Below are positions 43,570 through 51,410 of a stretch of DNA of 64,000 nt, piece by piece (position 1 is the first letter of the stretch; each line of letters begins with the position of its first letter). Made by a program: the position numbers and the translations under genes. Under the pieces are notes generated by a model. The model did no database searches. It worked only from the letters and a program-made list of their open reading frames with translations, and was not told the origin of the DNA. Origin of the DNA: an uncultured Verrucomicrobiota bacterium (GTDB taxonomy: Bacteria; Verrucomicrobiota; Kiritimatiellia; CAIQIC01; Lenti-01); NCBI GenBank assembly GCA_938003985.1, contig CALKWZ010000005.1, positions 25,088-89,087 on the forward strand, read 5' to 3'.

Positions 43570-44796
43570 ATGAGCACCTATCGCTACGAGGCCGTGAACG
43601 ACGGAGGCAAAACCGTCGCGGGCTTGATCGAAGCCGAATCCATGGACCATGCGAACGACTTGCTGGGCGCCCGCGGCCTCACGCCGCTTTCGCTGCGCGA
43701 CGAAACGGCGGCCGCCGGCCGGCCGCGCTGGGACAAGCTCGCCCGGCTGTTCAACACGGTCCATCCCGAAGAGCTGATCCTGTACACCAAGCAGCTGAGC
43801 ACCATGCTGAAGGCGGGCATTCCGATCCTGCGGGTGGTGGACATCCTGGAAAACCAGTCGGACAACCTCCGCCTCAAGGACATCAGCCGCCAGATCGGCC
43901 TGGACATCCGCAGCGGCACCGCCTTGTCCCGGTCCCTGCGCCGGCATCCGGACGTCTTTTCCGAGCTCTATTGCAGCATGGTCCAGGCCGGCGAGGCCAG
44001 CGGCGCGCTGCCGCAGATCCTCCAGCGCCTCATCTACATCATCACCCATGAATACCAGGTCAAGACGGAGATCCGCTCCGTGCTGCAGTATCCGCTCATC
44101 GTGCTGGTTTCCCTGATCACGGCGTTCGTGGGACTGATCACGTTCGTCATTCCGCAGTTCGCCAAGGTCTACGCCAAGGTGAAGGTCGAACTGCCGTTTC
44201 CGACCCGGGCCTGTCTGGTCCTGAGCAAGCTGTTCAACGAGCAATGGCCGGCCCTGCTGCTGGGCCTGGTCGCGGCCGCCCTGGCGGTTTTCCTGATCCT
44301 CCGCACGGCCTCGGGGCGCTACGCCTGGGATCGCCTGAAGCTGCGGATTCCCCTGATCGGCCCCTTGTTGCTCAAATCGGCGCTGTCCCGGTTCGCCAGC
44401 ATCTTCTCCATCCTGCAAGCCTCCGGGGTCGGCATTCTCGACGCGCTGAAGATCCTGTCGGGCACCATCGGGAACGCGGCCATCAGCCGGGAACTGGAAG
44501 GGGTGCAGGTCCATCTGGAACAGGGCCACGGCGTGGCCCGGCCGCTGATGGCGGCCAAGTACTTCACCCCCATGCTCGTCAACATGGTGGCGGTGGGCGA
44601 GGAGGCGGGCAACCTCGACGAGATGCTGCGCGAAGTGTCCCTCCACTACGATTCCGAAGTGGAATACGCCACGCGCCGCTTGACCACGGCGATGGGCCCC
44701 GTCCTGATCGTGGCGATGGCCGTCCTGGTCGGGTTCTTCGCTTTGGCCGTGTACATGCCGATGTGGGATTTGGCGAAACTCGCCACGCGCACATGA
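43570..44796 (+). CDS. pilC: Type IV pilus inner-membrane platform protein PilC (GspF family)
   Basis: 408 residues with two T2SSF repeats and three predicted transmembrane helices. The first repeat has L-Y-T-K-Q-L-S-T-M-L-K-A-G-I-P-I-L-R-V and the second has F-A-S-I-F-S-I-L-Q-A-S-G-V-G-I-L-D-A-L. G-E-E-A-G-N-L-D-E-M-L follows in the second copy. It is the platform on which PilB and PilT act. GAGGAG-like AAGG lies upstream of ATG 43570, and its stop overlaps the sigma-54 activator gene. Confidence 0.93.
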   Translation: MSTYRYEAVNDGGKTVAGLIEAESMDHANDLLGARGLTPLSLRDETAAAGRPRWDKLARLFNTVHPEELILYTKQLSTMLKAGIPILRVVDILENQSDNLRLKDISRQIGLDIRSGTALSRSLRRHPDVFSELYCSMVQAGEASGALPQILQRLIYIITHEYQVKTEIRSVLQYPLIVLVSLITAFVGLITFVIPQFAKVYAKVKVELPFPTRACLVLSKLFNEQWPALLLGLVAAALAVFLILRTASGRYAWDRLKLRIPLIGPLLLKSALSRFASIFSILQASGVGILDALKILSGTIGNAAISRELEGVQVHLEQGHGVARPLMAAKYFTPMLVNMVAVGEEAGNLDEMLREVSLHYDSEVEYATRRLTTAMGPVLIVAMAVLVGFFALAVYMPMWDLAKLATRT

Positions 44797-46163
44797 CGAA
44801 ACCCCGGTCCATCCGAATCCAGTTCTACGTGCTGGTGCCGCTGATCTTCGCCGGCTTCACCGCCTTGGCCGCGCAGCTGACCTACCACCTGATGCGGTCC
44901 GGCGCGGTGGCCGCCGGCCGGACGTGGCCCCTGCTGGCGACGGCCGGCCTGCTGGTCGCCACCGCCTTCCTGTGCGGCCTGTTCATCCTCTGGCTCGTGT
45001 TCCGCCCGGTGGAGACCTTCCTGCGGGAAACCCGCGCGTTCGTGCCCGCCCCCGCGCCGCCCCCGGGCCGCGGCCGCCGCGCAGCGGACTTCGAGGCCAT
45101 CGCGCCCATCGCCCATACCCTGAACTGGGTGACCGAAGCGCTCGGCAACATGGAAGCCCAGGCGCTGTTTCCCGACGTCATCGCGCCCTCGTCCGCGATG
45201 CGCTCCGTGCTGGGCCTGGTCCTGAAGATCGCCCCGACCGACTCGACGGTGCTGATTCTCGGCGAAAGCGGCACCGGCAAGGAACTGATCGCCCGCAACG
45301 TTCATTCCCACAGCCGGCGCGCGGACAAGCCGTTCGTCGCCATCAATTGCGCCGGCATTCCCGAAGGCCTGCTCGAAAGCGAACTGTTCGGGCACGAAAA
45401 GGGCGCGTTCACCGGCGCCTACGTCCGCAAGATCGGCAAGCTCGAAGCCGCCGACGGCGGCACCGTTTTCCTGGATGAAATCGCCGACATGCCGATGCTG
45501 ACCCAGGCCAAGATCCTCCGCGCCCTGCAGGAGCGGGAGATCGAACGGGTGGGGGGCGGTCCGCCCATCCCGATCGACGTCCGCATCGTGGCCGCCACCA
45601 ACCGGGATCTGGCCAAGATGGTCAAGGAGGGGAGCTTCCGCGAAGACCTGTTCTTCCGCGTCAACGTGTTCTCCTTCCGGCTGCCTCCGCTGCGGGAGCG
45701 CAGCCAGGACATTCCCCTGATGGCGACCTGCCTGTTGCGGCGGATCAAGCCGGCGGCCTCGTTCTCGCCGCAGGCCTTGGCGGCCTTGACCGCCCACCGC
45801 TGGCCCGGCAACGTGCGCGAATTGATCAATGCCATCGAAGCCGCCGCCGCCTTGGCCGACGACGTCATCGGACCGGAACACCTCAATGCCGGCATCCGGT
45901 TGCCCACCGAATGCCTGTTGCCCGACTCCGCGCGGCCGGCGGAAGGCAGCTGGAACCTCGACGATCGCGTCGCCGCGCTGGAAAAAGCGTTGATCATGGA
46001 GGCCTTGACGCGGGCCGGGGGCGTCCAGGTGCGCGCCGCCGCGTTGCTGGGTATCAAGGAACGAAGCCTCTGGCACCGCATCGCCAAGCACCGCATCGAA
46101 GTGGCCGCGATCCGTTCCGAACGTCCGGCGCCCAAACGCGAGCTACAGGGGGCGGAGGCATGA
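44793..46163 (+). CDS. Membrane-anchored sigma-54-dependent activator (PilR-like, no receiver domain)
   Basis: 456 residues. Two N-terminal transmembrane helices (about 10-32 and 45-68) replace a receiver domain. A short linker leads to the AAA+ domain with Walker A G-E-S-G-T-G-K-E (157-164), the sigma-54 contact loop G-A-F-T-G-A-Y (about 204-210), and Walker B G-G-T-V-F-L-D-E-I-A. The C-terminus carries a Fis-type HTH (V-R-A-A-A-L-L-G-I-K-E-R-S-L-W-H-R-I). It probably senses an envelope signal directly and activates the sigma-54 promoter found 90 bp downstream, before the pilin gene. Confidence 0.9.
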   Translation: MTKPRSIRIQFYVLVPLIFAGFTALAAQLTYHLMRSGAVAAGRTWPLLATAGLLVATAFLCGLFILWLVFRPVETFLRETRAFVPAPAPPPGRGRRAADFEAIAPIAHTLNWVTEALGNMEAQALFPDVIAPSSAMRSVLGLVLKIAPTDSTVLILGESGTGKELIARNVHSHSRRADKPFVAINCAGIPEGLLESELFGHEKGAFTGAYVRKIGKLEAADGGTVFLDEIADMPMLTQAKILRALQEREIERVGGGPPIPIDVRIVAATNRDLAKMVKEGSFREDLFFRVNVFSFRLPPLRERSQDIPLMATCLLRRIKPAASFSPQALAALTAHRWPGNVRELINAIEAAAALADDVIGPEHLNAGIRLPTECLLPDSARPAEGSWNLDDRVAALEKALIMEALTRAGGVQVRAAALLGIKERSLWHRIAKHRIEVAAIRSERPAPKRELQGAEA

Positions 46164-46309
46164 GCATCAAAAAATGGAGCGGCGTTCGGAACTTCCTGCG
46201 CGGAAAACCGATTGAACGGATCGGATTGCCCCAGAACGGGCCGATTCGGCGTTTGGCACGGTTCGTGCAGGAAGAAGTCGGCGCCCGGCGTGCCGAGGGT
46301 GGATGTTGA
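46160..46309 (+). CDS. Possible 49-residue coupled small protein
   Basis: An ATG overlaps the activator stop by 4 bp and has GGAGG upstream. The product is basic (M-S-I-K-K-W-S-G-V-R-N-F-L-R-G-K) and has no recognised motif. It contains the sigma-54 promoter of the pilin gene near its end, so it may only be a chance frame. I keep it as a possible gene because of the start signals. Confidence 0.35.
   Translation: MSIKKWSGVRNFLRGKPIERIGLPQNGPIRRLARFVQEEVGARRAEGGC
46254..46269 (+). promoter_or_regulatory. Sigma-54 (RpoN) promoter of the major pilin gene
   Basis: TGGCACG (46254-46260), 4 bp, GTGCA (46265-46269). The invariant GG (46255-46256) and GC (46267-46268) are exactly 10 bp apart, and the match to TGGCACG-N4-TTGCW is broken at one position. 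It lies 72 bp before the pilin ATG, just after the activator gene, as expected for pilA under PilR-type control. Confidence 0.75.
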
Positions 46310-46340
46310 TAACGGGAACAAAACAAAACAGGAGATGCCG

Positions 46341-46724
46341 ATGAAGAAGGACAGGACAGAACGGAAATCGGGGTTTACCCTGATTGAAATCATCGCCGTA
46401 CTGGTCATTTTGGCGGTCTTGGCCGCCGTGGCCATTCCGCGCTACATCAGTCTGATCGATGAAGCGCGGGAACAGGCGTTGCAGGGGGCCGTCGCCGCCG
46501 CGTTGTCGCACGTGTCCATGGCCTATGGACGCCTCTGCCTGCAGAACGACGCGGAGCCCACCGGAGCCGAACTCGCCACCGAGTGCGGCACGACCAACCC
46601 CATGGACGAGACGGATTACACCTATACCTTCGCGGGCAACGGAAACGACGTGGATATCACCGTCGTCGACGTGGACGATGCCACGGCCACGGCGTCCGCG
46701 ACCTGGGCCAGCCCGGCCAACTGA
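46341..46724 (+). CDS. pilA: Type IV major pilin-like protein
   Basis: 127 residues. A short leader with K-S-G then F-T-L-I-E-I-I-A-V-L-V-I-L-A-V-L-A-A-V-A-I-P-R-Y, a canonical class III prepilin site with Glu5 and the hydrophobic alpha1 helix containing Pro22. The C-terminal part is short and acidic (D-V-D-D-A-T-A-T). GGAG lies 6 bp upstream of ATG 46341. A start at 46335 adds two residues but has the GGAG abutting. Its own sigma-54 promoter suggests it is the main pilin. Confidence 0.88.
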   Translation: MKKDRTERKSGFTLIEIIAVLVILAVLAAVAIPRYISLIDEAREQALQGAVAAALSHVSMAYGRLCLQNDAEPTGAELATECGTTNPMDETDYTYTFAGNGNDVDITVVDVDDATATASATWASPAN

Positions 46725-46803
46725 GCAACCGAAGCGCGGGGGGAGGGGGAGGCAACTCCTCCTCCCGGCGCCTGATTGAGAACGCGAAACGCGGAGGAAC
46801 GAG

Positions 46804-47256
46804 ATGCGCGCCCGGTCCAGAACGCCGGTCTCGAAGCGGGGATTTACCGGCATCGAGGTGATCGCCGTGCTGGTGGTGCTGGGCATCTTCGCCGTCGTCC
46901 TCGCGGCCGGCCTGGACGTCCATGCCTCCGTGGCCGTCGAGGCCGACATCCTCCGCTCCCATCTGGGCTATGCCCAGTCGCTGGCCATGGCCAACAACAC
47001 CGCCGACTGGAGCGTGCTGTTCAGCGGCAATGCCTATACCTTGGTCTGCACGCCGTCTCCCGTCCACCCGCTCCCTTGGCCCAACGAATCGTCGTCCACC
47101 CACGCGCTGCCGGCGGGCGTGACCCTCGTGTCGGGCGCCGGCGTGGTCGCCTTCGACGAATGGGGCGCGCCGGCCGCCACCCACACCCTCGTGCTTTCCG
47201 ACGGGACCCAGCAGCAGCCGGTGACGATCACGGGGTTCACGGGATTGGTGCCATGA
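46804..47256 (+). CDS. Minor pilin, FimT/GspH-like
   Basis: 150 residues. The prepilin site reads K-R-G-F-T-G-I-E-V-I-A-V-L-V-V-L-G-I-F, with Glu5 kept, followed by an alpha1 helix. The C-terminal beta region has D-E-W-G-A-P-A-A-T-H-T-L-V-L-S, similar to GspH/FimT. Its stop overlaps the next pilin gene, so the minor pilins form one transcription unit. Such proteins prime assembly at the pilus tip. Confidence 0.78.
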   Translation: MRARSRTPVSKRGFTGIEVIAVLVVLGIFAVVLAAGLDVHASVAVEADILRSHLGYAQSLAMANNTADWSVLFSGNAYTLVCTPSPVHPLPWPNESSSTHALPAGVTLVSGAGVVAFDEWGAPAATHTLVLSDGTQQQPVTITGFTGLVP

Positions 47257-47675
47257 AGATCCGCCGTCCAGCTGGATTCACGCTCATCGAAGTCATCGTC
47301 GCCCTCGTTCTTTCCGCCATCGCCATGGCGGCCATCCTGCCGCTGCTGGACCGGGTGTTCCAGTTGAGCCACGAGCCGCGGACGACGCTGCAGGACGGGT
47401 TGGACCTGCAGACCGCCATGGATGGACTGGTGGCACTCCATGAAGCCCATGCCTACGACGTGGCTTGGCTCAGAGACAATTTGGAAGCCCAGTTGCCCGC
47501 CGGCATCGGAGTGGTCATGACGAATACCCATTACGCCGAATTCACGGTCGCGACGAACGGGCCCGGGCGGGAAAAACCGCCGTATGCCGTCACGACCACG
47601 AATCTCCTCAAGGTGACGCTGCGCAATTCGCTGGGCGAACGCGCCACCCGGTTCTTCACGGTGCCGCCGCTATGA
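47253..47675 (+). CDS. Minor pilin, PilV/GspI-like
   Basis: 140 residues. Prepilin site P-A-G-F-T-L-I-E-V-I-V-A-L-V-L-S-A-I-A-M-A-A-I-L-P, then a small domain. The length and the V-I-V-A-L start resemble PilV/GspI-type minor pilins. It overlaps both neighbours by 4 bp. Confidence 0.75.
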   Translation: MKIRRPAGFTLIEVIVALVLSAIAMAAILPLLDRVFQLSHEPRTTLQDGLDLQTAMDGLVALHEAHAYDVAWLRDNLEAQLPAGIGVVMTNTHYAEFTVATNGPGREKPPYAVTTTNLLKVTLRNSLGERATRFFTVPPL

Positions 47676-48130
47676 AAACGGCCTTCACGCTGATCGAAGT
47701 GGTCGCGACCCTCCTGCTGGTCGCGATCCTGGCGGTTTCGATGGCGATCTCGCTGCTGCCGATGACCCAGGGGCTGATGCAGGTCCGCGACAACGCGGCC
47801 GCCGCGCAAAAGGCCCGCCTGGCCATGGCCCGCCTGACGCGGGAATTCACCACCATCACCAACGTCGTGTCGAGCGGGTCCGGCGCCATCACGTACGACT
47901 TCCTCGTGCCGAACGGGAATTGGTACGCCGTCCGGCGCCACACCCTTTCCTGGAGCGGGTCGGCGGGCGCCCCGCTGCTGTTGGAAGGCGTGCCCCTTTC
48001 CGACGACGTGGCGAACTTCAGTTTGTCCTATGCGCCCGGGCCGCCTCCGGTCATCGGCATCCTCCTGCAAAGCCAAGAGGGGGGGCAGGCCTTCAGCACC
48101 GGCATCGCTCCTCGGAACATGGGGCCGTGA
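47672..48130 (+). CDS. Minor pilin, PilW/GspJ-like
   Basis: 152 residues. An unusually short leader (M-K-T-A) precedes F-T-L-I-E-V-V-A-T-L-L-L-V-A-I; the residue before the Phe is Ala rather than Gly, which is a less common prepilin peptidase substrate. R-L-A-M-A-R-L-T-R-E-F matches the PilW/GspJ helix. It may be a poorly processed minor pilin. Confidence 0.72.
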   Translation: MKTAFTLIEVVATLLLVAILAVSMAISLLPMTQGLMQVRDNAAAAQKARLAMARLTREFTTITNVVSSGSGAITYDFLVPNGNWYAVRRHTLSWSGSAGAPLLLEGVPLSDDVANFSLSYAPGPPPVIGILLQSQEGGQAFSTGIAPRNMGP

Positions 48131-48132
48131 CC

Positions 48133-49515
48133 ATGAAAACGCAACCGCAACGCAAAAGGGGCGCGGCGCTGGTGGTGGTGGTGCTTTCGATGATCGCCGT
48201 CGGGTTGGTGGGCACCGCCATCCTGGCCAAGGCCACCAGTTCCCGCTACGAGCGGGTCCAGTACGGCATCACCAACCGGGCCTACTATCTCGCGGAATCC
48301 GGCGCCGCCTACGTGCGGTCGCGCCGCGCGACCAACCTCTTCTATTTCCCGCAATTTGAAACCAACGTTCTCGCCGGCGGGGACCTGTTCGTCGTGACCG
48401 CCGGTCCCGTCTCCTTCATCTACACGAACGAGGCCGGCACCGTCTACGAGGCCTGGCACGTCGTCGGGCACTCGACCGGCATCGCCAATCCCGGCCAGAC
48501 GTTCGAGTCGGTCCAGCGGGTCTATTTCGACATGCACGAGAAAGGCACCGTGCCGCCCGCGCCGGGCCTGTTCTCGAACGAGAACGCCTTTGCCTTCGGC
48601 GCCTGGACCCTGCAGGGCATCGACCGGCAGGACGTCATGATCAAGGACACCGGTCCGTCGGACGGCCCGGCGGTGAACCTCGGCGTCGATCGGCCCGAAT
48701 TCTGGGGCTACCTCGCGTTGAACTGGGGCAACGTGCCGGGGCTGAATCTGGCCAATTACTGGTCGTACCACGGTGGCCGCCTGAGCTACGACGCCCAGCT
48801 GAAGATGCAGACGTTCGAAAACGTTCCCAGCCTGCACTACATGCTCGGCATCTCCTTCCGCCTCCGCGCCAACGGCGGCAGCTACGGCCTGTCCTTTTTC
48901 CGGTCGATGACGAACGACGGCTCGAAGGCCGTGGCCGATGCCGACCGTCCGGTCTGGGCCCGGGATGCAAACCTCGACGCCCGTTTCCAGGCGCTTCGTG
49001 GGACAAACAACTACGCCGTGCTGTGGTTCCGCGCCGCCTCCAACGCGCCCCTCCAATTGCTCAATTCCCGCCGCCTCGCGTTGTCCGACAACCTCCTGTA
49101 CCAGTATGGGGACTACTTCGAGATCACGAACTATGCTTCGCTGCTGCTGCAACTCGACGAAGTCCATGGGGACACCAACCGGGAAAACCGCATCGTGGCC
49201 TACATGTCGCCCCCCGCCGCCAATCCGACCTGGCCGAATTTCAGCACCACCAACGCGGTGTGGCAGGAAAACGCCACCAATTATCCCGCGCCGATCACGT
49301 GGGACCAAAATCCATACAGCCCGGCCTCCGGCAACCGGATCACCAACGTCGACACCCGCCTCACCTCCGCGAACTTCGACACGTTCCGGCCGCCCGAGGT
49401 CGGCATCCACGTGTTCTACGACCGGAACGCGGCCAACGAGACGTTTTTCCGCGATTTCGCCTTGCGCCTGGAAGGGTTTTCCTCGCCGTACGGCGGCACG
49501 CAGATCCAATGGTAG
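48133..49515 (+). CDS. PilX-like large minor pilin/tip protein
   Basis: 460 residues. The N-terminus K-R-G-A-A-L-V-V-V-V-L-S-M-I-A-V-G-L-V-G-T-A-I-L resembles PilX/GspK-type pilins, with a Gly before the helix but no Glu at +5. The Y-Y-L-A-E-S-G-A-A-Y segment is a PilX signature. The long remainder is beta-rich and Asn/Tyr-rich, perhaps a binding tip (for example a concanavalin-like or adhesin domain). GspK-like minor pilins also lack Glu5 and sit at the pilus tip. Confidence 0.8.
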   Translation: MKTQPQRKRGAALVVVVLSMIAVGLVGTAILAKATSSRYERVQYGITNRAYYLAESGAAYVRSRRATNLFYFPQFETNVLAGGDLFVVTAGPVSFIYTNEAGTVYEAWHVVGHSTGIANPGQTFESVQRVYFDMHEKGTVPPAPGLFSNENAFAFGAWTLQGIDRQDVMIKDTGPSDGPAVNLGVDRPEFWGYLALNWGNVPGLNLANYWSYHGGRLSYDAQLKMQTFENVPSLHYMLGISFRLRANGGSYGLSFFRSMTNDGSKAVADADRPVWARDANLDARFQALRGTNNYAVLWFRAASNAPLQLLNSRRLALSDNLLYQYGDYFEITNYASLLLQLDEVHGDTNRENRIVAYMSPPAANPTWPNFSTTNAVWQENATNYPAPITWDQNPYSPASGNRITNVDTRLTSANFDTFRPPEVGIHVFYDRNAANETFFRDFALRLEGFSSPYGGTQIQW

Positions 49516-49536
49516 TTTCAACACAAGGAGGAGCGC

Positions 49537-50019
49537 ATGAAAACGAAACGGATGCAAGCGATCGGGGCGGCCGGGATCATGGCCGCGGTGCTGGGCTTCG
49601 CGGCCGGCTGCGGCGAGGACGCCCAGACGGATACGGCCTTGGCCGTGTATCCGCCCTCTTCGACCGTCTATGCCGACGGGGCCACGGTGTTCCTGACCGT
49701 CTACGATCCCGACGAAAGCGTCTATGGCGCCGACGCCGCCGCGCGCGCCAAGGCCTCGTTGGATTCGGACGTCGACCAGACCAACAGCGTGGCGTCCCAC
49801 ATCCTCCTGCCGCTCGAATGGAGCGTGGCCAATCCCGCCCTGGGCCGCATCATGGCCGCCGGCGGCTATTCCGCCGTCTACGAGAGCTACGGTCCCCGCG
49901 GGCAGAACTACGTCGCCGTCCGCGACCAGGCCGGGCGCGAGGGGATCGCCGCCATCGAGCAGCGCTGGCACGAAAACGATCCGGAGGAAGAGAATTCCGG
50001 GTCCACGCAGGACGAATGA
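49537..50019 (+). CDS. Secreted lipoprotein of unknown function in the pilus operon
   Basis: 160 residues. The signal peptide ends in lipobox G-F-A-A-G-C-G, so it is probably lipidated. An Ig/BIG2-like fragment (A-V-Y-P-P-S-S-T-V-Y-A-D-G-A-T-V-F-L-T-V) follows, with an acidic tail. AAGGAGG precedes ATG 49537. It lies between the PilX-like gene and the second pilT, and may help pilus export at the outer membrane. The function is unknown. Confidence 0.72.
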   Translation: MKTKRMQAIGAAGIMAAVLGFAAGCGEDAQTDTALAVYPPSSTVYADGATVFLTVYDPDESVYGADAAARAKASLDSDVDQTNSVASHILLPLEWSVANPALGRIMAAGGYSAVYESYGPRGQNYVAVRDQAGREGIAAIEQRWHENDPEEENSGSTQDE

Positions 50020-50071
50020 ACCCATGGGCGCGCCGGAAAACCGGCGCCGCCCGGCGGCAAGGAGGCCTGGC

Positions 50072-51211
50072 ATGTCCATTCCGCATATCCGTTCGGTCGC
50101 CGAAATCCGCCCCGGCCGGGATCCCGGCGCGTATCTGGACGAATTGCTTTCGTACGTGGCGCACGTCGGCGCGTCGGATCTGCACGTCACCGTTCCCAGT
50201 CCGCCGGTGTTGCGGTTGGAAGGCCGTCTCGCGGCGCTCGGCGAACTGCCGCCGATCGGGCCCGACGTGGTCCAGGCCATGTTCCAGCACGTCGCCTCGG
50301 ACGAGCAACGCGCGGCGTTCGACCGGGAACTGGAGCTGGATTTCGCCTACAGCCTGTCCGGCATCGCCCGGTTCCGCGTCAGCGCCATGCAGCAGCGCGG
50401 CACGAAGAGCCTGGCGTTCCGCCGCGTGCCCTTCGTGGTGCCGTCGATCGAGGACATGGGCCTTCCGCAAATCTGCAAGCAATTCGTCGTCAAGCCCCGG
50501 GGGCTGCTCCTGATCACGGGCGCCTGCGGCAGCGGCAAGTCCACGACGCTGGCGGCCATGCTCCGCTACCTGAACGAAACCCAGGCGCGCAACGTCGTCA
50601 CGATCGAGGATCCGATCGAATTCCTGTTCCACAACGACAAGTGCTTCATCCGCCAGCGCGAGCTGGGCAACGACACCAAGACGTTCTATTCGGCGCTGAT
50701 CCACGCCCTCCGGCACGACCCCGACGTGATCGTCATCGGGGAAATGCGCGATCTGCCCACGATCGGCACCGCCCTCACCGCGGCCGAGACCGGCCATCTC
50801 GTGATCGGCACCATGCATACCATCGACGCCGCCCAGTCGGTCGACCGCATTCTGGACATCTTTCCGGCCGCGCAACAGCAGCAGATCCGGCTGCAGTTTT
50901 CCCAGGTGCTCGAAGGCGTGCTGTCCCAGGTGCTGCTGCCGCGCCTCGGCGGCGGCCGGGTCGCCGCCTTTGAAATCATGCCGGCCACCGAAGGCATCCG
51001 GCGGATCATCCGCGAGGGCAAGCTCGGCGAAATTGCCGTCAACCTCGAGCAGGGCGCGGCCGAGGGCAAGCAATCCATGAACCAGGCGCTGGCCGATCTG
51101 GTGAAACGCAAGATCGTGGCTCCGGAAGAAGCCTTGATGAAAAGCGGCAATCCGGCCCGCCTGAAAGAGATGATCGCCAAAAGTTCCGACGGCCGGCCCA
51201 GCGGATACTGA
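50072..51211 (+). CDS. PilT/PilU-type retraction ATPase (second copy)
   Basis: 379 residues. Walker A is G-A-C-G-S-G-K-S-T-T, the Asp box I-E-D-P-I-E-F, Walker B D-V-I-V-I-G-E-M-R-D-L, and the His box T-G-H-L-V-I-G-T-M-H-T. The retraction motif region reads G-I-R-R-I-I-R-E, diverged from A-I-R-N-L-I-R-E, so this copy may be PilU-like, an auxiliary motor. It closes the operon, 17 kb from the first copy. GGAGG lies upstream of ATG 50072. Confidence 0.88.
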   Translation: MSIPHIRSVAEIRPGRDPGAYLDELLSYVAHVGASDLHVTVPSPPVLRLEGRLAALGELPPIGPDVVQAMFQHVASDEQRAAFDRELELDFAYSLSGIARFRVSAMQQRGTKSLAFRRVPFVVPSIEDMGLPQICKQFVVKPRGLLLITGACGSGKSTTLAAMLRYLNETQARNVVTIEDPIEFLFHNDKCFIRQRELGNDTKTFYSALIHALRHDPDVIVIGEMRDLPTIGTALTAAETGHLVIGTMHTIDAAQSVDRILDIFPAAQQQQIRLQFSQVLEGVLSQVLLPRLGGGRVAAFEIMPATEGIRRIIREGKLGEIAVNLEQGAAEGKQSMNQALADLVKRKIVAPEEALMKSGNPARLKEMIAKSSDGRPSGY

Positions 51212-51240
51212 GATTCCGGGACCGGCAGCGGGGGGCGGGC

Positions 51241-51300
51241 GCAAAAAAAGTGGAGCCAAAGATCGGATTCGAACCGATGACCGTCGCATTACGAATGCGG
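51241..51300 (+). repeat. attL direct repeat (tRNA-Thr 3' fragment)
   Basis: Sixty bp, identical to 61584-61643. It covers the tRNA 3' flank, CCA, T-arm and the anticodon arm to position 27, and is not a functional tRNA because the D-arm and 5' acceptor are missing. The anticodon loop lies near one end, the usual crossover place for tyrosine integrases at tRNA genes. Confidence 0.93.
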
Positions 51301-51311
51301 GAGACGGTTTA

Positions 51312-51339
51312 AGAAAACGCCTTATTATGCGCGTTTTCT
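51312..51339 (+). repeat. Inverted repeat next to attL
   Basis: AGAAAACGC (51312-51320) and GCGTTTTCT (51331-51339) are a perfect 9-bp inverted repeat with a 10-bp loop. It may bind recombination proteins or act as a terminator for reading into the element. Confidence 0.4.
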
Positions 51340-51344
51340 GTTTG

Positions 51345-51363
51345 CGTGGGTAGATTATGGGTA
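51345..51363 (+). repeat. Candidate integrase arm-type site, left copy
   Basis: CGTGGGTAGATTATGGGTA occurs here and again at 61455-61473, in the same orientation at the inside of the two ends. The right copy continues GATTTATAGGGG and is preceded by another GTAGATGGG. Repeated motifs at both element ends fit arm-type sites bound by the N-terminal domain of tyrosine integrases. Confidence 0.55.
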
Positions 51364-51410
51364 TATGGTTTCTGGCGTAACAATTCGATTTGATACGGCC
51401 GGAAAAAACC

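Noticed and set aside
51250..51300. Second tRNA-Thr gene
   Set aside because: Only the 3' part from position 27 is present, and the sequence after 51300 cannot form a D-arm or 5' acceptor; it is the displaced attL fragment.
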